The position numbers and the translations under genes were made by a program. DNA of 56,459 nt from a virus: the IMG/VR virus record IMGVR_UViG_3300044617_001663, positions 1-56,459 of that record. One strand, given 5' to 3'. The notes beneath the pieces were generated by a model, which was not told the origin of the DNA, searched no databases, and saw only the letters and a list, made by a program, of their open reading frames with translations. The first letter of the stretch is position 1, and every line of letters begins with the position of its first letter. Of this stretch, positions 9,246 to 19,379 are shown in pieces.

Positions 9246-11573
9246 ATGGCAGAAATAGAACTAAAATCAATATTTAAAACTCAGTTAGCAACTAGTGTTG
9301 CAGAGTCTTTTTACTTAAATCCAAAAGTAAAAAGTTACATATTTGTTGGTAAAGTAGATTCTTGGGTTGAAAATCAAAATGATTCTATACCATCAGTGCC
9401 AATTCCTGAAGTTACAGATACCCTTCAAGAAGAACTAGATGCATGGAAAAACATGTTGGCATGTGCTCCCGTAGAAAGAAAAAATGTAAGTTTGGTTGTC
9501 AAAAGAAATAATTGGAAATTTGGTGAATACTACGATCAATATTCTCATGACGATGAAATATTCAACATGAGAAAATTTTATGTAATTACACCATCAAATC
9601 ATGTTTATAAATGTTTAAGCAACAATGGTGGATCTGTTTCAGAATTTGAACCTTATGGTACAAGTGTTGAGGAATTAATTCTTCCTGATGGTTATATTTG
9701 GAAATATCTTTATACTGTTAGAGAAGAATTATATCGCTTTTTAACTCCAGAATACATGCCTGTAGAAAATTTAGAACTTCTCAGTTACAATGATGATAGA
9801 CAAAATCAATTAAATGTTCAATTAACTGCTATAGATGGAAGCATAGAAAATATAGAATTAGTTTCTACTGGAAGCCCATATCCATTTACAATAGATGAAG
9901 AAACAGATGAAAATAATAGTGAAAATTATATAACTGAAATTGAAACGTTATCTGATGGTAGTTTTAGATTTTATCTGAATAATGTTGATTTACTTTCAGT
10001 TATGGATAATTTTTATAATGGGTATGTGTTATACATTTCAAGTGGATTTTTAGCAGGAAAAGTATTTGATATAGAAGAATATTCATATAATGATGGATCT
10101 CCTATCATTACTTTAAATTCTGATCAAATAACTTCAACAACATTTACTTTTAATAATAGACCATTTTTTAAGATATTGCCAAAAGTTACAATATTTGGAA
10201 ATGGAACAAATGCAAGTGCTATTGCAAGAATCAACAAAACAACTAAACAAATTAGTTCTTTTGAAATTTTGAATCCTGGTGCAAATTATCGATATGCTAC
10301 TGTAGAAGTTGTATTATATGATTTGATAACAAATGCAGAAAAAGTTGAAACAATAGGTAAAGTAATAATTTCTCCATATGGTGGTCATGGTAAAAATGCA
10401 ATATTTGATCTATTACCTAGACATGTAATGGTTAGCGTAAATCTTAGAGAGGCAGAAATAGAAGATATTGTAAATGAAAATGAATTTAGGCAATTTGGTA
10501 TACTTCAAAATCCTGTATTGAATGATGGTACTGAAAGATTGGCTGGAACAGAAATACCAGATCAGATAATGTTGCGCCTAAAAAATAAAAATGCCACAGT
10601 ATCAATTACATTTAGCGATACAACAGAGGAAATTCAAGATATTTTAACTTCTACTGAAATTGCCGGAGAACTTATAGAACAAGGATTGGAAACTTCACCC
10701 AATAGAGCAATCGGAAGAATAATAAGTTATACGCCTACCAGTTATAAGAGTGGAATATTGTTGGCAAATTTATTGAATGGAAGTTTTTCTACAAATTTAC
10801 TTGCCAATCCAATAACAGTTGAAGAAAAATATACGATTGATGAATCAAATACAATCAGTTTGATAACTAACGATAATTTTTATACCTCCAGTACATTCGA
10901 AGAAGGTAAAAAAATCTTAGCATATACTACAAATTCAACGGCAGAGATACAAAAATCAGTTATTACAAATAATTCAGGAACTGCATGTAAAGTTTATTTG
11001 AAAAACATAAAAGGAAATTTTCAAGAATCATACTATAATTCTGTAGGTGAACTTATTAATGGTGAACTAGTTGTAAGCTATGATTATATTGATTCAAATA
11101 CTGGTCAATTAGTTTCTGCAAATGATATATTAGAATCAGTATCATACGTTGTTGATAGCGAAAAACAAAACTACGAAGCCTCTGTAAATAATTATAGAAC
11201 AACTACATTATTAACAATTAATTGGAATAATTATACAAATTTAATAAATTATGAAAAAGACGCAGTAGTGTATCAAGATTTAAACGACGGAACCAAAGCC
11301 ATGGGAACTGTAGTTTCTTGGACAGTAACAGATGAAAATAACAAATTAGGAAGACTAGAAATCACCAATGTTACTGGTCAATTTACAACTTCTTCCGAAG
11401 ATTTGGCTATAAAAACAGTCAATGATACCAATACGGACATTTCGGAACTAGTTTCAATAATAGAACCGGAGTTAATACCATTTTCTGGAAAAATTACATA
11501 TATACAAAATGTAAGACCTGTATTGAAAACTAGTGATCAAGACGAAGAAATTAAGATATTAATAGGATTCTGA
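9246..11573 (+). CDS. 8: Baseplate wedge protein gp8-like (enlarged)
   Basis: Residues about 1-180 match T4 gp8: FYLNPKVKSYIFVGK with a following Trp, a DAWKNMLACAPVERK block, the two-strand NWKFGEYYDQYSHDDE region, VYKCLSNNGGS, and GYIWKYLY (T4 has GYVWEYLF). The C-terminus QNVRPVLKTSDQDEEIKIL matches the T4 gp8 ending (RPPIIMAMDQTEEINILFTF). Between these ends it is expanded to 775 residues against 334 in T4, with extra beta-rich repeats containing GANYRYATVEVVLYD-like turns. It follows the gp7-position gene by 3 bases. The conserved ends make this a confident call despite the large insertion. Confidence 0.85.
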   Translation: MAEIELKSIFKTQLATSVAESFYLNPKVKSYIFVGKVDSWVENQNDSIPSVPIPEVTDTLQEELDAWKNMLACAPVERKNVSLVVKRNNWKFGEYYDQYSHDDEIFNMRKFYVITPSNHVYKCLSNNGGSVSEFEPYGTSVEELILPDGYIWKYLYTVREELYRFLTPEYMPVENLELLSYNDDRQNQLNVQLTAIDGSIENIELVSTGSPYPFTIDEETDENNSENYITEIETLSDGSFRFYLNNVDLLSVMDNFYNGYVLYISSGFLAGKVFDIEEYSYNDGSPIITLNSDQITSTTFTFNNRPFFKILPKVTIFGNGTNASAIARINKTTKQISSFEILNPGANYRYATVEVVLYDLITNAEKVETIGKVIISPYGGHGKNAIFDLLPRHVMVSVNLREAEIEDIVNENEFRQFGILQNPVLNDGTERLAGTEIPDQIMLRLKNKNATVSITFSDTTEEIQDILTSTEIAGELIEQGLETSPNRAIGRIISYTPTSYKSGILLANLLNGSFSTNLLANPITVEEKYTIDESNTISLITNDNFYTSSTFEEGKKILAYTTNSTAEIQKSVITNNSGTACKVYLKNIKGNFQESYYNSVGELINGELVVSYDYIDSNTGQLVSANDILESVSYVVDSEKQNYEASVNNYRTTTLLTINWNNYTNLINYEKDAVVYQDLNDGTKAMGTVVSWTVTDENNKLGRLEITNVTGQFTTSSEDLAIKTVNDTNTDISELVSIIEPELIPFSGKITYIQNVRPVLKTSDQDEEIKILIGF

Positions 11574-11583
11574 GGAGAAATAA

Positions 11584-14500
11584 ATGGCTTATAAGCACAA
11601 TGATTTGTTGAGTTTAAATCCTTATTTTGATGATTTTGACGATACAAAGAAATTTTTAAGAATTCTATTCAAACCTGGTTATTCGGTACAGGCTAGAGAA
11701 CTTACTCAATTACAAACTTTACTCCAAGACCAATTATCAAAATTGGGAAGTCATATATTTGAAGATGGTAGTCAAGTATTTGGTGGTGGTGTATCTTTAT
11801 CAAAGGCAAATTATCTAAGAGTAAAAGGAACTGCTACTTCTTCAGATCCTGTAAATTCAGATTTAACTTATTTTAAAAATAAAATTATACAAAAAACATC
11901 TTCAACTTCAATCAAAGCAAAAGTTGTCGAGGTCTTAACTCCAACAGAAGAAGATCCATTTACTATTTTTATATTACAATATTTAACTGGCACTGAATTT
12001 ACTGCCGGTGATACAATTTCAGTTGAAACACTAGAAAGTACATTCGTATCGTCTGGATTTACTGTAGCAACAAGATCCGAAATTGATTTCTATCAAAATA
12101 GTGATACTAGTTTTGGAAATACTTTAGTTGGTATTTCTGGTATAGCACACACTATAACTGTTGATGATGGAATATTTTATATTGATGGATTTTTTGTAAA
12201 ATCAACAAAACAATCAATTTCATTATTTAAATTATCAAAAGAAGATGATAATGAATTTGTTGATGATGTACAATATACTTTCAGCACTAGTGGAGTTCGT
12301 GTATTCTCATCCCCAACCAACAGAGTTGGATTTTCAATAGTAAGAAAAGCAGTAACATCAGATGAAGATTTAACACTTAAAGATCCTGCAAATGGTTCTT
12401 ACAATTTCAATGCTCCGGGTGCAGACAGATATGTAATAGATTTAGATATCCATAGTTTAGCATTCAGCAATATCGAAACAGATACTTCTTACTTAGTAAC
12501 TGAAGATTTTATAGAACTTGCTAGAATAGTTGAAGGAAAACTTGATTTTATCAGAAGAATTCCTTCATACTCTGATTTGCTTGAGGTATTCGCAAGAAGA
12601 ACATATGATGAATCTGGAAACTATACTGTAAAACCATTTACTCTAGAAGTTTATAATCATCTAAGAAAAGATAGATTTGTATTAGATCTAGTTTCCAAAG
12701 AAGAAATTCAAACAAATAACAATGCCATCAATTCTCCTTATCTTCCAATACCTGGAGATATTGTTCAATATAAAGAAGTAGAACCGGGGGCAGGCACAGT
12801 AGTAAAACAAGGAAGAATAATTTCAGTTGTAAAACTATCTAATAATCAACAAAATTCAACTGGAACTCTTGATGATATAATTTATAGAACAACAGTAAAA
12901 CTATTAGATAATACAACTCAACCATTTGAAATTAATGATCTAGTAACTTTATACGCATCTTTAGATGATACTACAAATGGTCCTGAAAATTCATCATATA
13001 ATGAAACTGTATATCAAGTTGAAAAAGTTGTAATCGACAGAGATGAAAGAGGAGCATATTCCAATTTAGAGGGTGCAACCCCTTCTGGCGATGACAACAA
13101 AATGGTTCTATCTGTCCAACCAGGAAAGGCATATGTATTTGGTTACGAATTTGAAACTATAAATTCAACAAACATATCAGTAGATAAGCCAAGAGAATTG
13201 GCATCTTTGAATGGTTATAATTTACCATCAAATATTGGTAATTATATGATGATTAAGGCAGAATCTTCAACTACTGGTTATCAATTCCCATTCTGGGGAA
13301 GAAAATTAGATCAAACATCAGGGTTGAATACATTATCTAGCGCAGAATTGGACAAGATTTATTTTGGTGCAAATTACAAGAGAATAACAATACCATATCA
13401 ACAAGATTTGTTTGCAACTCTTCCAGTAAAATATTGGTCGCCTTTGACTGCAATAGAGAGAAGCAACACTTGGGATAGCATTCTATTTGTATCATGTGCA
13501 TCTCAATTTAATTCCGATCCTCAATTAACATATGCACAAGATTGTGGAGATTTAGTTAAAACTGATGATCTTGAGGATTCAGACGGAACACTACCAGACA
13601 GATTCTCAAGACCTCAATCAGTAGAAGTAGAGATAGCAAAAAATATAGGTCAGGACAATGGTTCTAAGACTTACTATACCATGTCTGATATGTCTCCACA
13701 AACAGAATCAAATATCTCAAGATTGATGTTCACTGAACCTTATCATGGAGATTATGACGTAGCATACGTTCCAGATTTGCCGCAAACTATCACCGATACT
13801 GAATTGGCAGATGATTTTTATCTTGATGATGAAAAATATAGTGTATATCAAATTTTGAATTATTCTTCAAACAATACGCCAAATAGCATCAGAATAAGAA
13901 AAGGAAAAGCAGTGCGTTGGGTTCCTGCTTCTCCTCTTGGAGTTCAAACAAACAGTTCTCTCTTCATCAAGACAAGTTCTGGAAGTGATGCTCATGCATT
14001 TGGTGATGATGATCAAAATTATAATTTTAATATTGATGGTGGAGTTGTATTCCAAAATAGACAATCCGGAATTGTTGCAAATGCGATGCTTTCTTATGGT
14101 AGCAGCGTAAAAAGAATTTCACCAGTTGAAAACATTATAAAAATAACATTCACTAGTTATAACCCAGAATGTTTTGGTTCTTCTGATGAATGCAATACAG
14201 GTTCTTTCTCTGAGGGAGAAATTGTCACTCAACAATACAAAAGAAGAATAACCACAGATGATTATGAAGATGTAACAGCAAGAGGAGAAATTGTTGCTGT
14301 TAGCGTTCCTAACAATCCAACAAATTATGCAGGGTCTTCTAAACTCGTAGTTTACGTATCCACTGTTGGTGTTGATGACTTTGAGGAAAAGATTCAAACA
14401 CCAGTTGAGGATTATACTGGAACTGTCAATGATGTTTATGACATCAAAAATGTTGGTCCTGTAATCGGAAGTTGCGGTTGCTATGATGTAGAAAAAATAG

Positions 14501-17500
14501 AAGTATTGAATGGTGCTGATTGTGGTAGATTGATATTGGTAGAATTCAGAGAACCCGGTCAATTTGGAAATTATATTCCCGGAGCAGATGTTTATCAATA
14601 CAATATTTCAGAAATTCAAGATATTTTAGCAAATCCTGGATATGATTTTGCAATACAATCTTCGCTAGCTTTATCTGTAGGAAAAGTTGTAAAGTGGAAT
14701 TCCGGAAGTTCTATTCTTTATATTCTAGAAACAAGAAATAGATTTAAGATAGAGAATGGTATCATATATCAACTTGAAGGGACAGATGGCGAAGTAACAA
14801 TACCTGCTGTAAGATACGGCGGTAGGGGCTGGAATCGTTCAAAGAACATATTTGTCGAATCAAGCAATAATTACATTCCTGGTGGCGACAGTTCAGGAGA
14901 AGCAGGATATATTGAAAAAGTACAAGGCATCTTTATCAATATTAAACAACAATATCAAGCAGGAAAAGACTTCCTAGAGTATAAGGGAGTTGGAGAACTT
15001 ACTTCAGCATATCTCGCAAAACAAGTATACTCTCTTTCTGCCGATAATTATGTGCCTGGAAATGATTTCATAATTGGTGAACAAGTAAGACAAGAGCATT
15101 TAAATGTAAATACACTTGATGCTCCTTCTTTCTTCTCAACTGGAATAATTAGAGCTTGGAAGCACAGAGATCCTAATAATCCAGTAGATGATAGTCCAAC
15201 TATAATTCTAATTGAAAGAACAAATGACTTTGATTTTGCAGTAGGACCAAACAAAAAACCAGTAGTATCTGTAAATACTGGCGTATCATACAAAACCAGT
15301 CTGCTTGGTACAAAAATAGAAGATGAATTCATAGGAGAAGCAAGATTTAAGCAACTTGGAAGACAAACTCCAGAAGAATATAGACTGTTCTTTATGGATT
15401 CCAAGATGTATAATATTTTAGATACAAATGACAAATACCTCTTAGCAGAAACTAAGACAGTATATATTCTAGAAAATGAGAAATTTAAGAATTCATTCTA
15501 TAAGAAAATAGCAGATGTACATCCAGACCATAGAATTGTTGATACAAATAATGTAGGAAAAACAACAATTTATGATAGAGAGTCAAATTCTCTTCTATTC
15601 CCAATTCCAATTGGAGATGTAATCAAATCTGTATATGATATGGATTATAGAGTTCAAAAAGAAATATATCCAGATGAAGGTTCAAATTCTAAGAAATTGA
15701 CATTCACAGTAACTGGAACTAATTATCAATTTGTTGGTGGAAAATTAAATGGAAAAGTAGAAGCCACAGATTTATATGAACATTATATTTTGATTGAAGA
15801 GCCAGTAACAATTAAAGATTCTGCAAGAATTATTGATTTAATTACACAAAATTACTTGATTAAAACAAATAATTCAAATCCAGAATCGACTTCTTTTGCT
15901 CAACTGACTATTGAAAATATTAGTGGTAATTCATCTTTTGATTTTGATATCAATAATAAGAAATATCGCTTATATGCTACAATTGAGGTAGATCCAACAA
16001 ATTCTGTAAATGATTACAGAAGAAAAGTTGAAGAAAGATATTTCAATTCAGATGGTAATGCTTATTATGAGACTCAAATAAGGAAAGATGAAAATGGAAA
16101 TTATTACGGAATAATTCCAATCTCAGACGTTATTGAGATCGATAATATTGATTATTCAAACAATAACATAACAGATATTTTTGAATTTGACAATGGACAA
16201 ACAGATAATCTTTATGATTTTGCAAAAATTAAATTGAAGAAAGAATTTGAACTAGAATACTCATATCTTGAAAATAATACAGTTAAAGTATTCTTTAGGT
16301 ACTATAAGCATGTTGGTACTGGTCCATTCATTGTAAATTCGTACTCATCACTGAATGAGATTCCTCTTTATACGAGTCCATCAACGGGAAGTATTTACAG
16401 GCTAGATTCTTTTGTCGATTTCCGTCCTGTAAAGAAATTGAAATCTGATGCAGAATCTGTAGAGGACTATGAATTTGAATTCTTCGGAATTCCAAAGGCA
16501 TCGGAATCTTTCAATATTGATTATGATTATTATCTTGCTAGAAATTATAAATTAATGCTAACAAGAAATAAGAAATTCAAGATTGTAAACGGTCCTTCAT
16601 CCTTGGTCCCACAATTGCCAAGCGATGAAGAAAATTCAATGACATTGTTCAATATCGAATGTCCTCCATACGTATTTGACTGCAAGCAATGCAATATCAC
16701 AAATATAGATCATCAACGATATACAATGAAAGATATTGCAAATCTTGAAAAGAGAATTTCAAATATTGAGGAATTTGTCAAACTCAGCAATCTTGAAAAA
16801 GAAGCACAAACCACATTTGTTGATGATAGATTCAAGTCAGCAATTATAGTTGATGATTATTCAAGTCATAAAGTTGGTGAAATCAATAATACTGACTATA
16901 ACGTTTCAGTAGATTTTGACGAAAACACTTTAAGACCTCCAACTAGAACTTCAAATGTTGATTTGGAAGTAGACATAACAGAATCACAAAATATAAAATT
17001 GTCTGATAACTTTGTCACTTTAAATTACACAACTTCCTTGTTTGAGCAAAAACAACCATATGGCACATCAGAAATGATTGTAAACAGTGGAGATGTCATT
17101 CAATGGATTGGTAATATGAAGTTGTCTCCAAATTCAGATTCTTGGTTTGATAACAAAATTGCACCAGATGTTATTAGTAATAATAATGGTACAAATGATA
17201 TAATGTACAAAAATCCAAGAATAAGCAAAGATCTCATTCAACAATTAGAAAAGAAATATGATTATTGGACTTCTCTCTGGAAAGGAAAACCACTTCCAAA
17301 AGAAGCAAATGAACTTAAGAATTTCATAACGATGCTCAAGGGTGAGGCTTTAGTTGTCCCACAACCAAATGACAAAATAGTTTGGAAACGAGTATCTGTA
17401 CAATTAGAGCCAACTATTATTCGATCAACAAGAAAAGGAACTATTTACGAAGCAAATAGAAAAACATATTCTATACCAGTAAGAGTTCCATCAACTGATG

Positions 17501-19161
17501 TTATAGTTGATAAAAGTGTTGTTCCATTCATGAGAACAAGAGACATCACCGTAAATGCAACAGGAATGAAGCCAAACTGCAGAGTGTATGCATTCTTTGA
17601 CAATATCAGCGTCGATGATAATTGCACTCAAGCAAATGCAGTTGTGGTTGGAAATCTTCAAACAAATTCATTTGGGGAGATTCAATTCACATTCAAGATT
17701 CCAGAAGGTAAGTTCAGAACTGGAGAAAAACTACTAGTAATAACAGATAGTTCAACAAATAATCCAAATAATGCCACAACAATTGCTGAAGCAATTTACA
17801 ATTCTAGTGGTGTAACTCAGAATAAGTCTGATCTTTATCTTTCTACTCGTCTTGCAAAGAAAGCAGCAGCAAACATCTCATATGATGAGATGGATCCCAT
17901 GGCTCAAACCTTCTTTGTAGATGAAGCAACTTATCCAAATGGAATTTTTGTAGATTCTGTAGTATTGTTCTTCTCAAGCAAGGATACAAATTTACCAATA
18001 ACATTGGAATTGCGTCCAGTCAACAGTGGAGTTCCATCATCAGGTAAGAACCTATTAGTATATCCTGGTGCTTCTGTAACATTGAATCCAGATTCAATTA
18101 CAACTACAACTATTCCAAGTTTGGTAAATTCAAATGGTTCAACTATATTTAAATTTGATCATCCAATACACTTGTTGCCCGGAGAACATGCAATAGTTCT
18201 CAAGACAAATAGCGCAAATTACAAAGTTTATGTTGCTATTCCCGGACAAACAGTTATTGAATCTGGAAGTTTATTGACAAACAATGCATATAAAGGTTCA
18301 TTCTACAAGCCTCAAAATGCGTCACAATGGACTCCAGATCAAGATACAGATCTGATGTTTGGTATTCAAAAATGTTCATTCGAAACAACAGGACAGGTAA
18401 TATTCAAAGAATCTTCAAATAATGATTCTTTGGTTGAATATGATTTATTCAATCTTACATGCCCAAATATTAATTTCGACAAGAACATTTCCTTCAAGAT
18501 CAAGACCATGAAGAAAGATTCTAATACTCTTGATTCTGAATATACTGAAATAGTTCCAGAAATTAATATATCACAAAGACAAACCAAGATTGCCAAAAAC
18601 AATGGTCAAAGCGTCAAGGTGAGAGTTGATTTGGAATCAGATGGAATTGTATCCCCAATTTTTGATGTTGATCGAATCAACATGATTGCAGTCAAGAATC
18701 TTATCGATTCAAACGATACAGTAGATAAGACCAGTGTAAATTACAACGGAGAATTGAATCCCAAAGGCAATGCACCGGAGAAGTCACCAAATGGAACTGT
18801 AGACACTCCAAGAGTTCGTTACATTAGCAAATTGGTTACCCTTGAAGAGGGAATTGATGCAAATAATGTAAATGTAATTTTGGATGTAAATAAGCCAGAG
18901 GGAACAAACATCCAAGTATTTGTTAAATGGCAAGGAGCAGGAAAAGACGCTTCGTTTGATGACGAGCCATATTATCAATTAATACCTGATAAGAAGGATC
19001 TCATAACTTATGATTCCAACACATATGAATCTGTAAAATATACTTTACCAGAAGATACAAAGGAATCTTTTGTTAAATTCTCAATAAAGATATGTCTATA
19101 CTCCTCTAATTCATCAATTGTTCCAACAGTCAAGAATATGAAAGTGATTGCAGTCGTATGA
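11584..19161 (+). CDS. Giant baseplate / fibre-network structural protein with DUF4815-type N-terminus
   Basis: At 2525 residues this is the largest gene in the window. The N-terminus (NPYFDDFDDTKKFLRILFKP, then GYSVQARELTQLQTLLQDQL) is the conserved opening of DUF4815-type structural proteins of marine T4-like phages. A second conserved landmark near residue 1700 is CPPYVFDCKQCNITNIDHQR followed by YTMKDIANLEKRISNIEEF. After residue about 1900 come adhesin-like beta domains (DPMAQTFFVDEATYPNGIFV). Cys pairs occur near residues 860, 960 and 1700. It follows gp8 by 10 bases with a clear GAGGAG. A role in the outer baseplate or fibre attachment, comparable to gp10, is inferred from position and size. 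Confidence 0.78.
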   Translation: MAYKHNDLLSLNPYFDDFDDTKKFLRILFKPGYSVQARELTQLQTLLQDQLSKLGSHIFEDGSQVFGGGVSLSKANYLRVKGTATSSDPVNSDLTYFKNKIIQKTSSTSIKAKVVEVLTPTEEDPFTIFILQYLTGTEFTAGDTISVETLESTFVSSGFTVATRSEIDFYQNSDTSFGNTLVGISGIAHTITVDDGIFYIDGFFVKSTKQSISLFKLSKEDDNEFVDDVQYTFSTSGVRVFSSPTNRVGFSIVRKAVTSDEDLTLKDPANGSYNFNAPGADRYVIDLDIHSLAFSNIETDTSYLVTEDFIELARIVEGKLDFIRRIPSYSDLLEVFARRTYDESGNYTVKPFTLEVYNHLRKDRFVLDLVSKEEIQTNNNAINSPYLPIPGDIVQYKEVEPGAGTVVKQGRIISVVKLSNNQQNSTGTLDDIIYRTTVKLLDNTTQPFEINDLVTLYASLDDTTNGPENSSYNETVYQVEKVVIDRDERGAYSNLEGATPSGDDNKMVLSVQPGKAYVFGYEFETINSTNISVDKPRELASLNGYNLPSNIGNYMMIKAESSTTGYQFPFWGRKLDQTSGLNTLSSAELDKIYFGANYKRITIPYQQDLFATLPVKYWSPLTAIERSNTWDSILFVSCASQFNSDPQLTYAQDCGDLVKTDDLEDSDGTLPDRFSRPQSVEVEIAKNIGQDNGSKTYYTMSDMSPQTESNISRLMFTEPYHGDYDVAYVPDLPQTITDTELADDFYLDDEKYSVYQILNYSSNNTPNSIRIRKGKAVRWVPASPLGVQTNSSLFIKTSSGSDAHAFGDDDQNYNFNIDGGVVFQNRQSGIVANAMLSYGSSVKRISPVENIIKITFTSYNPECFGSSDECNTGSFSEGEIVTQQYKRRITTDDYEDVTARGEIVAVSVPNNPTNYAGSSKLVVYVSTVGVDDFEEKIQTPVEDYTGTVNDVYDIKNVGPVIGSCGCYDVEKIEVLNGADCGRLILVEFREPGQFGNYIPGADVYQYNISEIQDILANPGYDFAIQSSLALSVGKVVKWNSGSSILYILETRNRFKIENGIIYQLEGTDGEVTIPAVRYGGRGWNRSKNIFVESSNNYIPGGDSSGEAGYIEKVQGIFINIKQQYQAGKDFLEYKGVGELTSAYLAKQVYSLSADNYVPGNDFIIGEQVRQEHLNVNTLDAPSFFSTGIIRAWKHRDPNNPVDDSPTIILIERTNDFDFAVGPNKKPVVSVNTGVSYKTSLLGTKIEDEFIGEARFKQLGRQTPEEYRLFFMDSKMYNILDTNDKYLLAETKTVYILENEKFKNSFYKKIADVHPDHRIVDTNNVGKTTIYDRESNSLLFPIPIGDVIKSVYDMDYRVQKEIYPDEGSNSKKLTFTVTGTNYQFVGGKLNGKVEATDLYEHYILIEEPVTIKDSARIIDLITQNYLIKTNNSNPESTSFAQLTIENISGNSSFDFDINNKKYRLYATIEVDPTNSVNDYRRKVEERYFNSDGNAYYETQIRKDENGNYYGIIPISDVIEIDNIDYSNNNITDIFEFDNGQTDNLYDFAKIKLKKEFELEYSYLENNTVKVFFRYYKHVGTGPFIVNSYSSLNEIPLYTSPSTGSIYRLDSFVDFRPVKKLKSDAESVEDYEFEFFGIPKASESFNIDYDYYLARNYKLMLTRNKKFKIVNGPSSLVPQLPSDEENSMTLFNIECPPYVFDCKQCNITNIDHQRYTMKDIANLEKRISNIEEFVKLSNLEKEAQTTFVDDRFKSAIIVDDYSSHKVGEINNTDYNVSVDFDENTLRPPTRTSNVDLEVDITESQNIKLSDNFVTLNYTTSLFEQKQPYGTSEMIVNSGDVIQWIGNMKLSPNSDSWFDNKIAPDVISNNNGTNDIMYKNPRISKDLIQQLEKKYDYWTSLWKGKPLPKEANELKNFITMLKGEALVVPQPNDKIVWKRVSVQLEPTIIRSTRKGTIYEANRKTYSIPVRVPSTDVIVDKSVVPFMRTRDITVNATGMKPNCRVYAFFDNISVDDNCTQANAVVVGNLQTNSFGEIQFTFKIPEGKFRTGEKLLVITDSSTNNPNNATTIAEAIYNSSGVTQNKSDLYLSTRLAKKAAANISYDEMDPMAQTFFVDEATYPNGIFVDSVVLFFSSKDTNLPITLELRPVNSGVPSSGKNLLVYPGASVTLNPDSITTTTIPSLVNSNGSTIFKFDHPIHLLPGEHAIVLKTNSANYKVYVAIPGQTVIESGSLLTNNAYKGSFYKPQNASQWTPDQDTDLMFGIQKCSFETTGQVIFKESSNNDSLVEYDLFNLTCPNINFDKNISFKIKTMKKDSNTLDSEYTEIVPEINISQRQTKIAKNNGQSVKVRVDLESDGIVSPIFDVDRINMIAVKNLIDSNDTVDKTSVNYNGELNPKGNAPEKSPNGTVDTPRVRYISKLVTLEEGIDANNVNVILDVNKPEGTNIQVFVKWQGAGKDASFDDEPYYQLIPDKKDLITYDSNTYESVKYTLPEDTKESFVKFSIKICLYSSNSSIVPTVKNMKVIAVV

Positions 19162-19379
19162 ATTCCAAGATGAAAGTAGAAGGATTTGGTGATTTATATA
19201 AAGATAAATATTCAGGAGCAATTCTGAATTGCAATAAAGAAGCATATTATTCTGCAAAAAACAAAAAAGAGACATTAAATAAAATAAACAAATTAGAGGA
19301 AGAAATAACAAATCTTAAAAGTACGAATGAAGAAATAAAAAACATGTTAAAGATTTTGTTAGAGAGAAATAACCCATGA
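19158..19379 (+). CDS. Small coiled-coil protein of the baseplate operon
   Basis: A 73-residue protein with an N-terminal motif FGDLYKDKYSGAILNCNKEA followed by a Lys/Glu/Leu heptad region (residues about 35-68) that should form a short coiled coil. Small proteins with the same FGDLY opening and coiled-coil end recur next to structural genes in marine T4-like phages; the role is not known to me. It overlaps both neighbours by 4 bases, so it is surely translated with them. It could be a chaperone or a minor virion protein. Confidence 0.7.
   Translation: MNSKMKVEGFGDLYKDKYSGAILNCNKEAYYSAKNKKETLNKINKLEEEITNLKSTNEEIKNMLKILLERNNP

Noticed and set aside
14119-14598. Minus-strand 159-codon frame inside the giant structural gene
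   Set aside because: No start context, no recognisable domain, and wholly inside a well-supported 2525-codon + strand gene.
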